Assembly: GCA_018378255.1 (NCBI GenBank) | Contig: JAGZXV010000221.1 | Span: forward strand, 1 to 8,562 | Length of the DNA: 8,562 nt | Source of the DNA: Clostridiaceae bacterium | GTDB taxonomy: Bacteria; Bacillota; Clostridia; Lachnospirales; Lachnospiraceae | Reading direction: 5' to 3' | Part shown: piece by piece, positions 1-6,707 of the stretch | How the letters are laid out: every line of letters begins with the position of its first letter | How positions within the stretch are numbered: the stretch's first letter is position 1 | The notes under the pieces: generated by a model | Database searches by the model: none | The model's input: the letters and a program-made list of their open reading frames with translations, nothing else | What the model was told of the DNA's origin: nothing | Translations under genes and position numbers: made by a program

Positions 1-1201
1 ACTCCAGAACTCCGTCCCCCTGCCCGCAGGTGTAATGCAGCCCGCCTCTGTTTTTGTCTTCTTCAAAAACGACGCCCATACTTTTAAAATAACTGTCCTT
101 TTTTACGGATTCGTAGCAGCCTTCCGCCTCTGCCCAGGCAGACAGGGGGATCCGCTTATTTTCAACCGGCGTCATGGAAAGCCGGGCCACATATGCATTC
201 AGTTCCGCCTCTTTTCCGTCTTCCTCCATATCCAGATATGGAAAGATGCAGTCAAAGACGGCATCCAGTATCTGCTGATGCCCTCCTGTTATGGCCAGAG
301 TATCCGCCGTTGTAACACAGACCAGATCCTGCTTTGGACAGCAGAGAATAAACTGCCCACCCATACCGTAACATCCATAGCAGTCATGGCGGAACCGCCA
401 AAACTGATATCCATAACCCTGGCGTTCATCCTCACAGTTTCTGGAACCGGCGGTTTCTGTCTGGCATTTGACCGCTTCCTCCAGATACCATTTGGGATAG
501 ATCTGCCTCCCGCCGGATTCTCCCTGATGGAGGAGCAGAATGCCTGTTTTCAACAGATCCATAGGCTCCGCCATCAGTCCGCTGCCTCCCATGGAAACGC
601 CAAACGGATCTTTTATCACATAGGATCCGGCTGAAAAACCTATCTCATCCAGAAATTCACCCTTTAAAAATTCCAGAAGTTCCATACCGGTCAGCTTTTC
701 CACCAGAGCGCAGAGGGTGTGGGCCGACGACGTATCATAGGTGAAAATTTTTCCCGGCCTGTGATCCGGCTCCGTGGTAAAGAAACTCTCCACCCAGTTT
801 TTAGTTAAATCCCTTTTATACGTAGTTCCCCCATAACAGGTTTCCATCTTCAGCATATCCCGAATGGTCATGGACGCCAGCCACGGATGCACCTTTTGGG
901 GAAGATATTCCTCAAAATACTTGATAACAGGATCATCCAGCCCTATCATTCCCCTGTCCGCCAACAGCCCCACCGCCAGCGACGCGAAACTTTTCGTAAT
1001 GGAATACATCCGGTGCAGACTGTGTTTATCATAGGGAAAAGAATAGGCTTCTGCAATCACCTTTCCTTTTCTGTACAACAACAGGCTGTGCAGCGGTACA
1101 TTCTGTTCCTTTAGCCGTTTCAGGCATGACAGCACCGCTCCGGAAGGAACCCCGGCCTCTTTTGGACTGCCAAATACTAAATCCTCCATAAGCTCCCCCA
1201 T
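1..1201 (-). CDS. Beta-lactamase-fold serine hydrolase (COG1680 type), C-terminus cut by window edge
   Basis: The frame is open from ATG at 1201 to the left edge (400 codons, no stop), so the 3' end is missing. Seen: the active-site motif S-I-T-K (Ser67, Lys70) in a hydrophobic helix; F-T-Y-D-T-S around Tyr155, in the place of the Tyr-x-Asn motif; and G-M-G-G-Q near 279-283, the usual COG1680 replacement for the KTG/HxG strand motif. These place it with class C beta-lactamase-like esterases, amidases and DD-peptidase relatives; the substrate cannot be deduced. There is no signal peptide or lipobox, so it is probably cytosolic, unlike true beta-lactamases. It starts 7 nt after the apt stop, and its likely Shine-Dalgarno (AAGGA, 1215-1219) lies in the last apt codons, 13 nt from the ATG. 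An alternative ATG at 1189 (residue 5) follows GGGGGAG by only 3 nt, so the exact start is uncertain. The family is clear; the function is not. Confidence 0.85.
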   Translation of the reverse strand, partial: MGELMEDLVFGSPKEAGVPSGAVLSCLKRLKEQNVPLHSLLLYRKGKVIAEAYSFPYDKHSLHRMYSITKSFASLAVGLLADRGMIGLDDPVIKYFEEYLPQKVHPWLASMTIRDMLKMETCYGGTTYKRDLTKNWVESFFTTEPDHRPGKIFTYDTSSAHTLCALVEKLTGMELLEFLKGEFLDEIGFSAGSYVIKDPFGVSMGGSGLMAEPMDLLKTGILLLHQGESGGRQIYPKWYLEEAVKCQTETAGSRNCEDERQGYGYQFWRFRHDCYGCYGMGGQFILCCPKQDLVCVTTADTLAITGGHQQILDAVFDCIFPYLDMEEDGKEAELNAYVARLSMTPVENKRIPLSAWAEAEGCYESVKKDSYFKSMGVVFEEDKNRGGLHYTCGQGDGVLE

Positions 1202-1208
1202 CTTATTG

Positions 1209-1733
1209 TTATTTTCCTTCGTATGTGATCACGGATTCCACCGGATATCCGGCCAGTTTCTCTCTGCCCTTCAGCCCGGCAAGTTCCATCACAAAACAGA
1301 TTTTCACCACAACGCCGCCCAGCTTTTCAATCAGCTTAATGATGGCTTCAATGGTTCCTCCCGTGGCGATCAGATCGTCTACGATTACAACTCTCTGCCC
1401 CTTTTTTATGGCATCCTTGTGCATCTCAATTACCGCGCTGCCATATTCCAGCTCATATTCCATGGAAATGGTTTCGCAGGGCAGTTTGCCCTGTTTGCGC
1501 ACAGGAACAAATGCTTTATGTGCCGCATAAGCTACCGGCACGCCAAAGATAAATCCTCTGGATTCCGGCCCTACCACCACATCATACTCCGTATCTTTCA
1601 GTTTATCCAGAATGCCGTCGATGGCTAAATGAAGCCCGTCCGCATCCTGCAAAATCGTTGTAACATCCCTGAAAATGATCCCCGGTTCCGGAAAATCCGG
1701 TATACTTCTCACATAATCTTCTACCTTTTTCAT
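1209..1733 (-). CDS. apt: Adenine phosphoribosyltransferase
   Basis: Cytosolic type I phosphoribosyltransferase that converts adenine and PRPP to AMP and pyrophosphate (purine salvage). The 174-residue product has F-P-E-P-G-I-I-F-R-D-V-T-T at 14-26, the conserved Apt N-terminal segment; G-P-E-S-R-G-F-I-F-G at 55-64; V-R-K-Q-G-K-L-P at 78-85; and the PRPP-binding loop V-V-I-V-D-D-L-I-A-T-G-G-T at 115-127. All are intact, and the length fits bacterial Apt (about 170-183). The ATG at 1733 is chosen because GAGGAAG lies just upstream and the protein then begins M-K-K-V-E-D-Y like its homologues. In-frame ATGs at 1766 and 1757 would add 11 or 8 unconserved residues without a visible ribosome binding site. 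It follows the regulator stop by 34 nt and precedes the serine hydrolase by 7 nt, so the three are probably cotranscribed. In many Firmicutes apt sits beside relA or recJ; here it does not. Confidence 0.96.
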   Translation of the reverse strand: MKKVEDYVRSIPDFPEPGIIFRDVTTILQDADGLHLAIDGILDKLKDTEYDVVVGPESRGFIFGVPVAYAAHKAFVPVRKQGKLPCETISMEYELEYGSAVIEMHKDAIKKGQRVVIVDDLIATGGTIEAIIKLIEKLGGVVVKICFVMELAGLKGREKLAGYPVESVITYEGK

Positions 1734-1750
1734 ACGCTTCCTCACATTCC

Positions 1751-1764
1751 GCCGCATAAGCGGC
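1751..1764 (-). other. Small perfect hairpin between regulator stop and apt ribosome binding site
   Basis: GCCGC-(4 nt)-GCGGC forms a perfect 5-bp GC-rich stem with a tetraloop in the 34-nt gap, ending about 8 nt before the apt Shine-Dalgarno. No U-run follows on the minus strand, so it is not a convincing terminator. It may tune apt translation or protect the 5' end of a processed transcript, or be chance. Confidence 0.3.
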
Positions 1765-1767
1765 ATT

Positions 1768-3684
1768 TTAATCTATATTATATTTTTTCATCTTTCTCCA
1801 CAAAGTTGTGGTGCTGATATGGAGTGCTTTTGCCGTCAGGCCTTTGTTGCCATTATATTTCCTCAAAGTGTTTCTGATAAGCTCCTCATAGGAATCTTCA
1901 TAAGCCGGTGCTGCCTGTTCTTTCTCATCCTTTTCCTTGCTCTCATGATGCCCATACAGCTGATCCAGAAGCAGGGTTACATAACTATCCGTGATCGTCC
2001 GTTTTCCCGCCGTCAGAATCAGCCGTTCACAGAAACGTTCCAGCTGGACCCGGTTGCCCTCCCAGCTGTATTGGAGCATAACCCGCTTGGCTCCTGCGGT
2101 AAATACATGGAACTTGGAATATTTTTCAATATACTTGGGTATATAAATATCGATCAGACGCTCCATATCCGCCTTCCTCTTCCGCAGCGGAGGGATCACG
2201 AGAGTGAGGGAATGAAAGATATAGTACAAATCATCCCGAAACAGCGTTTTTTCCACCAGTGAATACAGGTCCTTGGTGCAGGCGCCGATGATTCTCGTGT
2301 TGGCATCCTGAATCCGTTCCAAATCATTATAGATGAGAGTGTTGTTCTGAATGATATTATTTACGAAAAACTGGGTTCTCACACCCATCTTATCCAGGGC
2401 ATGAATGACCAAAGTCCCATTGGCGGCGGCCATCAGGGCGCCCTGGGTACGGTCTTTGGAATCAGGGTTTAAAAACCGTTTTCCAAACAACAGGTCGATC
2501 TGGGCTTCATCCGAAAGCCCGGCGATATTCACCGAGATATAAGGCCCTGATTTCCTCATGCTGTGGTTGTGTATGGCCTGGGCGATTTCTTCCCTTTCAT
2601 CCCCGGATTCCCCTTTTATAAGAATGGGGCTGGTGGACAGGGCATAGCACTTGGCCATCTCGATGGTTTCCGGCATTCCTTTGGTCAGCGGCTCCAGGCT
2701 CTCAAAGGTGTTTCTGGCCACATAACCGCGCAGATACTGGTCCTGCATCTGCTTTGTTTCATTATAACCGGAAGAACGGTTCACCTTGTTGCAGGAAATA
2801 ATGGCCCCGTCCACTTCCTCCGCAATCACTACGGGGATCATCAGCACCACCATATTTTCATTTCCGATTTTAACAAAGGTGGCATAGCTTTCCTTGGGGC
2901 TCTTCAGCACCCGTTTCACAGCATTGCTGTCCAGCCCTTCCAGAACCGACGTAACCTTTTTACCCATAACATCCGTTACGGATTTTCTCAGCATCAGCTC
3001 CATGGCATGATTGATTACTGTGATTTCCCCTTTTTTATTGACCTGGATCAGCCCATTGATAGCGCTTTCCAGAATCGATGTAAAATGAACATAGTTATTC
3101 CGCTCCACCTCGCTGACCCGGTAAAGAGCTTCCGCCTGGTCAATGGAGTTGCGCACAGATTCTCCTGTGGAATGAAAATATCCTGTAACAATATTGCGGT
3201 CTTTCACATAATCCAGGACATTGGCCCCGCTTATGATCGCGTCCACCTTCTCATCAATGGCCAGTTCCACCATCTGCTGAAAGTTATACCCTTCATCCAG
3301 GGGGTATTTTCTCACATCCGCATCGAATAGCTCTCCTAAATGGGTGGTGTCACAAAACATCTGTGAATTTCCCACCAGGCCGATCCTGGGATAATCCTTG
3401 CCTATTTTTTTCTTCATATCCCGGATCAAAATACCGATCTCCTGGGCTGTCAGGGTGATGTCCACAACGGAAATGTTGGTATACTGGCGGATCAGGCTGG
3501 CCTGGCGGCCCCTGGCTATGATAATGTTAATTCCGTCCGATACCGCTTTCCTTGCTTCTGTAACAGCATCCTCGCCGCCTTCCGTCATCTTCAAAACCGT
3601 AATGTGCCCCGGGTTCTCAGCCAGTATCTCCTTTGCCCTGTCATAAACCTGCTGATCCGGTGCAAAAAATGCAATTCCTGCCAC
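1768..3684 (-). CDS. PrpR_N/PAS/degenerate AAA+/Fis-HTH transcriptional regulator (sigma-54 activator family, ATPase motifs lost)
   Basis: A 638-residue cytosolic DNA-binding regulator. Domains in order: PrpR_N-like ligand-sensing domain (about 5-185, with the I-A-R-G-R turn at 56-60); PAS domain (about 200-300, N-G-L-I-Q-V-N-K-K-G-E at 210-220); AAA+ domain like sigma-54 activators (about 330-560); and a C-terminal Fis-type helix-turn-helix (about 600-638, ending T-T-T-L-W-R-K-M-K-K-Y). The AAA+ domain is degenerate. Walker A GESGTGKE reads G-E-S-G-D-E-R-E (358-365), Walker B D-E reads H-A (428-429), and the GAFTGA loop after L-F-G (399-401) is replaced by K-R-F-L-N-P-D-S-K. The R-finger region L-F-R-D-D-L-Y-Y (481-488) remains. 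The sensor II motif is shifted to W-E-G-N-R-V-Q-L. It therefore probably cannot hydrolyse ATP or remodel sigma-54 polymerase, and may act with the housekeeping sigma factor, as TyrR does. The start is GTG at 3684, with AAAGGAA about 11 nt upstream; no better in-frame start is seen. It may control the neighbouring transport operon, itself, or both. Confidence 0.9.
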   Translation of the reverse strand: MAGIAFFAPDQQVYDRAKEILAENPGHITVLKMTEGGEDAVTEARKAVSDGINIIIARGRQASLIRQYTNISVVDITLTAQEIGILIRDMKKKIGKDYPRIGLVGNSQMFCDTTHLGELFDADVRKYPLDEGYNFQQMVELAIDEKVDAIISGANVLDYVKDRNIVTGYFHSTGESVRNSIDQAEALYRVSEVERNNYVHFTSILESAINGLIQVNKKGEITVINHAMELMLRKSVTDVMGKKVTSVLEGLDSNAVKRVLKSPKESYATFVKIGNENMVVLMIPVVIAEEVDGAIISCNKVNRSSGYNETKQMQDQYLRGYVARNTFESLEPLTKGMPETIEMAKCYALSTSPILIKGESGDEREEIAQAIHNHSMRKSGPYISVNIAGLSDEAQIDLLFGKRFLNPDSKDRTQGALMAAANGTLVIHALDKMGVRTQFFVNNIIQNNTLIYNDLERIQDANTRIIGACTKDLYSLVEKTLFRDDLYYIFHSLTLVIPPLRKRKADMERLIDIYIPKYIEKYSKFHVFTAGAKRVMLQYSWEGNRVQLERFCERLILTAGKRTITDSYVTLLLDQLYGHHESKEKDEKEQAAPAYEDSYEELIRNTLRKYNGNKGLTAKALHISTTTLWRKMKKYNID

Positions 3685-3690
3685 TTTTCC

Positions 3691-3717
3691 CGTGTTCCTT
3701 TCTAAAAACGTGTTCCT
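3691..3717 (-). repeat. Pair of 9-bp direct repeats near the regulator start
   Basis: AGGAACACG (minus strand) occurs exactly twice, at 3691-3699 and 3709-3717, 18 bp apart or slightly under two helical turns. The proximal copy includes the Shine-Dalgarno of the regulator. A third partial copy (ATCAGGAACG, 3814-3823) matches the extended distal copy ATCAGGAACA (3711-3720) at 9 of 10 bases. They could be operator half-sites or chance purine-rich repeats. Confidence 0.35.
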
Positions 3718-3761
3718 GATTCAAACACACTTTAATATGACCCACATCAAATGCCTTACTG

Positions 3762-3780
3762 GTCCATACTAGTTATGAAC
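3762..3780. promoter_or_regulatory. 19-bp interrupted palindrome, candidate operator
   Basis: The sequence fits GTNCATANNNNNTATGNAC, with twelve of the fourteen flanking positions symmetric around a 5-bp spacer that contains ACTAG. It lies about 78-96 nt upstream of the regulator start and overlaps the best -10 candidate. Size and symmetry suit a dimeric Fis-type HTH protein such as the adjacent regulator, hence possible autoregulation; the binding partner is inference. Confidence 0.4.
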
Positions 3781-3834
3781 ATTTATAGAACGCTTCTTCA
3801 ATCACAGAATATCCGTTCCTGATAATATAACAAT

Positions 3835-3873
3835 AAAACTGCCTTTGCCGTTTTTCACAGCAAAGACAGTTTT
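3835..3873 (-). terminator. Rho-independent terminator of the transport/hydrolase operon
   Basis: 14-bp arms at 3835-3848 and 3860-3873 (AAAACTGYCTTTGC) pair with a single C/T difference, which becomes a G-U or A-C pair depending on strand, around an 11-nt loop. On the minus strand the stem ends in TTTT followed by ATTGTTATATT. It lies 34 nt past the amidohydrolase stop. The plus strand also ends in TTTTAGTAT, so the element could work in both directions. It is evidence that the regulator operon is transcribed separately. Confidence 0.85.
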
Positions 3874-3906
3874 AGTATACCCCATTTAGGGCGCTCCTTC
3901 AAGTTT

Positions 3907-5187
3907 TTAATTCATCAGCTTTTTCACAATCTCATTCGCCTTCCCATAAATAGTTTCCGGCTCCTCCCCTACAAAGAACTCCCCGTTCTCATAGAGAATC
4001 TTCCCGTTAACCATAGTCAGCTTCACATTGGACTTGCTGCCGCTGTACACCACATTTTTCGCAATGTTGTTAAGCGGCTGCATATTCGGCTGGTGCAGAT
4101 CGATCATAATCAGGTCCGCAAACTTGCCCTCCGCCAGCACATCGCAGTCCGTAAGTCCCATAGCGCCTGCCCCGTTCACCGTTGCCATGGTGAGCACCGA
4201 ACCGGCGTCCACGGCAGAGGCATCATTTTCACGGATCTTGGCAAGTCCTGTCACTAAAAACATCTCACGGAACATATCCAGGCAGTTATTGCTGGCCGGA
4301 CCGTCGGTTCCAATGGCTACAGGGATGTTGAGCTCCAGCATCCGTTTGATGGGCGCGATCCCGCTGGCCAGTTTCACATTGGATCCCGGATTCGTAACCG
4401 CGGTCAGCTTCTTTTGGGCAAAAACAGCTAAATCCTCTTCCGTCATATGGACGCAGTGATATCCGCCGCCTCCGAATTCGAACATTCCCAGGCTGTCTAA
4501 GAACACGGTAGGCGTCATGCCGCTTCGTTTTATGCACTGCTCCACCGAATCCACAGTCTCGGAATTGTGGTTAAACACAGGGGCATGATACTTCTGCGAA
4601 AGCTGCGCTATCTCAAGAAGCAGCGGCGTTTCCACCGTATATTCCGCATGAAAGCCCAGGGTGTAGCTGATTAACTCATGGTAATCATTATATTTCAGGA
4701 AGTTCTCTTCCACCGTTTTGGCCGTTTCTCCTGAAAATGATGTGATCGGGCAGCACAGCGCCGTCCTGAATCCCATCTCTATGGAAGCGCGGGCGATCTG
4801 GTCCGGGAAGAAATACATGTCGTAATTAGCCGTAATCCCGCTGGTCAGATACTCAAGGATTGCCAGCTTGGAAAGATGGTACACATCTTCCCCGCAAAGC
4901 TTAGCTTCCAGCGGAAATACCTGCTTATTCAGCCATTCTTCCAGCGGCAGGTCATCTGCGCTGGAACGCAGAAAGGTCATGCCGGAATGAGTGTGGGCAT
5001 CCTTAAAGCCGGGCATGATCAGATTGCCGTCCGCATCGATTTCCCGGTCCCAGGTCATCTCTTTCGCCGTTTCTTTGGCCGGCCCCACATAGCTGATTCT
5101 GGTTCCATCCGTCCAGACTTCCCCTTCCGTCACAGCGCATCCGCCGTCCATAGTCATAATCCGGGCATTATAAAATCTTATTTTCAT
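3907..5187 (-). CDS. Amidohydrolase-superfamily deaminase, MTA/SAH deaminase-like
   Basis: A 426-residue cytosolic metal-dependent hydrolase of the amidohydrolase superfamily, closest in style to 5-methylthioadenosine/S-adenosylhomocysteine deaminases (MtaD) and guanine deaminase relatives. Seen: metal motif D-A-H-T-H (His65, His67), followed by the S-A-D-D-L-P-L-E-E-W segment (76-85) typical of MtaD; G-F-H-A-E-Y (His180); H-N-S-E (His207, Glu210); H-C-V-H (244-247); N-P-G-S-N-V-K-L-A-S-G (266-276); and G-T-D-G-P-A-S-N-N (293-301) with the metal or catalytic Asp295. N- and C-terminal strands form the small beta-sandwich (A-D-L-I-M-I-D, 357-363). All expected ligands are present, so it should be active. 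The stretch F-E-F-G-G-G-G-Y before H-C-V-H is unusual and may alter the substrate pocket. ATG at 5187 has a GGCGGA sequence 6 nt upstream. It starts 17 nt after the sulfatase stop and is the last gene of its operon. Superfamily call firm; adenosine-type deaminase likely; substrate unproven. Confidence 0.88.
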   Translation of the reverse strand: MKIRFYNARIMTMDGGCAVTEGEVWTDGTRISYVGPAKETAKEMTWDREIDADGNLIMPGFKDAHTHSGMTFLRSSADDLPLEEWLNKQVFPLEAKLCGEDVYHLSKLAILEYLTSGITANYDMYFFPDQIARASIEMGFRTALCCPITSFSGETAKTVEENFLKYNDYHELISYTLGFHAEYTVETPLLLEIAQLSQKYHAPVFNHNSETVDSVEQCIKRSGMTPTVFLDSLGMFEFGGGGYHCVHMTEEDLAVFAQKKLTAVTNPGSNVKLASGIAPIKRMLELNIPVAIGTDGPASNNCLDMFREMFLVTGLAKIRENDASAVDAGSVLTMATVNGAGAMGLTDCDVLAEGKFADLIMIDLHQPNMQPLNNIAKNVVYSGSKSNVKLTMVNGKILYENGEFFVGEEPETIYGKANEIVKKLMN

Positions 5188-5204
5188 CTATATTCCGCCT
5201 TTCT

Positions 5205-6707
5205 TCACCTGTACTGATCCAGTCCCAATCGAATATACTGTTCCTTAGGCGCGTCATTTTCCTCCATAAGGCGGATCATGCTGCGGATCATCCGCTCCTC
5301 AGTCTCCTGATCATCGAGAGGGTGTTCCTGTCCCGGATCATTTAACACATCAAAGAGCATATGGCCTCCGTCATAGAGAGAAGAAGGCGGGAAGCCCATG
5401 GTCGGAATCTTCTCAGTTCCCGGCACCGATAATACCTTCATTCCCTTTGTAAATGAAAATCCGTCCACTAATTCCATGTTCAGCAGTTCATCCCGGTCAA
5501 AACTTTCCTTCATATGAACCGGCATCAGGGTATAGTTGCTGAGGTTTTCATTGTTATGCTCCACTCCGGTATCACAGGCCCTCATATACACATAGCGGCC
5601 GTCCGTGATGTTCACATGACATCCATGCATTCCGAACAGCGCATATTCCCTCACCGGTTCATCCCGGCTGATCACATCCGCCAGGGATTTGCCCATGACG
5701 TCTTTTGGAATCTCCACATTGAAGTATTCCAGAAGTGTAGGACACAAATCGATGGTCTGTACCAGGGAATTCCTTCTCTCCCCTTTCTTTCTGCATCTGG
5801 GATCCCAGATAAATAAGGGGGTATGGGCGATTTCATTGTAAAACGGCATCATAACCTTGCCCCACCAGTCATGTTCGCTTAAAAGAAAGCCGTGATCCGT
5901 GTTGACGATCAGCATGGTATCATCCCACATCCCATATTCGTCCATCCTGTCGATGACTTTTCCCAGATAGTGGTCGCACATGGACAGCACAGCCGCATAC
6001 TCGTTGATACAGTGTTTCACCTGCTCTGGCGTTTCCCGGATCTTATGATAAGAAGGCCAGTCAAAAACAGGGCCGTCGTATCCGTCCTCATAAAGTTCCT
6101 TATAATTTGTCTGGCTGTAAAACGGCTCGTGGGGATCAAATGCCTCCAACTGTAAAAACCAGTTGTCCTCTCCATGGTTATTTTCTATAAATTCCAATCC
6201 GTTTTTAAATGTGACCGCAATGGGCTGGTCCTCTTCCTTCTGCATATAAAGGCGGTTCACCCAGTCCTGTCTCCCCCAAAGTCCTGGCTTCCCATCAATG
6301 CATTCCGGAATGGGGAAATCCGGGAGATAGCCTTTCCAGCCGTCCCCTTCCTGTCCTCTGGCCCACTCATAGGAATTGTATTTCGTATGATAGTTTGCCC
6401 CGCCTTCTTCCCAATAATGCCAGTGGTCGCTGGCTAAATGGGTGTATACCCCGTTATTTTTAAGAAGTTCAGGCATGGAATCGTCAAAAGGTTCCATAGG
6501 TCCCCAGCTCCGGTGAAGAAAATTATATCTTCCGGTGTGGAGCTCCCGCCTGGCCGGCATACACGGCATACTGCCCACGTAGCACTGGTCAAACACCACA
6601 GTCCGTTCCGCCAGCCGTTTAAAATTGGGTGTCTTCGTCCAGTCGCATCCATAGCTGGAGAGCATGTGGCGGTTTAATGAATCAAACATTACCATAATCG
6701 CTTTCAT
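5205..6707 (-). CDS. Cys-type sulfatase-superfamily hydrolase, cytosolic
   Basis: A 500-residue alkaline phosphatase/sulfatase-superfamily enzyme expected to hydrolyse a sulfate ester (or a phosphodiester or phosphonate ester). The signature C-M-P-A-R (Cys49 to Arg53) followed by T-G-R (58-60) matches the C-x-P-x-R formylglycine motif, so Cys49 should be converted to formylglycine. In an anaerobe this needs a radical-SAM maturase, not encoded here. Other landmarks: Asp9 in M-F-D-S (metal site, Ser where many sulfatases have a second Asp); F-D-P-H-E-P-F (190-196); N-T-D-H-G (269-273, metal ligands Asp271 and His272) and Lys284; H-T-P-L-F-I-W (295-301); and the C-terminal L-F-D-V-L-N-D-P-G-Q (451-460). 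There is no signal peptide, so the substrate must be imported or internal, fitting the permeases upstream. The ATG at 6707 has an excellent AAGGAG (6716-6721) 8 nt before it. The substrate is unknown. Confidence 0.9.
   Translation of the reverse strand: MKAIMVMFDSLNRHMLSSYGCDWTKTPNFKRLAERTVVFDQCYVGSMPCMPARRELHTGRYNFLHRSWGPMEPFDDSMPELLKNNGVYTHLASDHWHYWEEGGANYHTKYNSYEWARGQEGDGWKGYLPDFPIPECIDGKPGLWGRQDWVNRLYMQKEEDQPIAVTFKNGLEFIENNHGEDNWFLQLEAFDPHEPFYSQTNYKELYEDGYDGPVFDWPSYHKIRETPEQVKHCINEYAAVLSMCDHYLGKVIDRMDEYGMWDDTMLIVNTDHGFLLSEHDWWGKVMMPFYNEIAHTPLFIWDPRCRKKGERRNSLVQTIDLCPTLLEYFNVEIPKDVMGKSLADVISRDEPVREYALFGMHGCHVNITDGRYVYMRACDTGVEHNNENLSNYTLMPVHMKESFDRDELLNMELVDGFSFTKGMKVLSVPGTEKIPTMGFPPSSLYDGGHMLFDVLNDPGQEHPLDDQETEERMIRSMIRLMEENDAPKEQYIRLGLDQYR

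Larger units (their letters stand above)
3685..3834 (-). promoter_or_regulatory. Promoter/operator region of the regulator-apt-serine hydrolase operon
   Basis: AT-rich 150-nt region between the terminator of the transport operon and the regulator's GTG. It must hold the second operon's promoter unless readthrough supplies transcription. The best sigma-70-like pair I find on the minus strand is TTGAAG (3796-3801) and CATAAC (3772-3777), 18 nt apart, whose -10 falls inside the palindrome at 3762-3780. A TATAAA at 3782-3787 has no good -35. No convincing sigma-54 promoter (GG-N10-GC) and no purine or SAM riboswitch core was recognised. The exact promoter is uncertain. Confidence 0.4.

Noticed and set aside
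35..634. 199-codon open frame on the plus strand
   Set aside because: It lies antisense to the serine hydrolase, whose frame has clear family motifs; the plus-strand translation has no recognisable domain.
1751..1764. Terminator between the regulator and apt
   Set aside because: The stem is only 5 bp and no U-tract follows on the coding strand.
1209..1766. Longer Apt of 185 residues starting at 1766
   Set aside because: There is no ribosome binding site before 1766, the extra 11 residues are unconserved, and a good GAGGAAG precedes the ATG at 1733.
2563..3330. 255-codon open frame on the plus strand
   Set aside because: It is antisense to the PrpR_N/PAS/AAA+ regulator coding region and its translation is rich in His, Phe and Gln without domain character.
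3762..3776. Possible sigma-54 promoter (TGG...GC) upstream of the regulator
   Set aside because: On the minus strand the GG-to-GC spacing is 9 nt, not 10, and the rest of the -24/-12 consensus is poor.
3685..3834. Purine or SAM riboswitch in the regulator leader, looked for because of apt
   Set aside because: No conserved aptamer core or nested stems could be recognised; only short repeats and one palindrome are visible.
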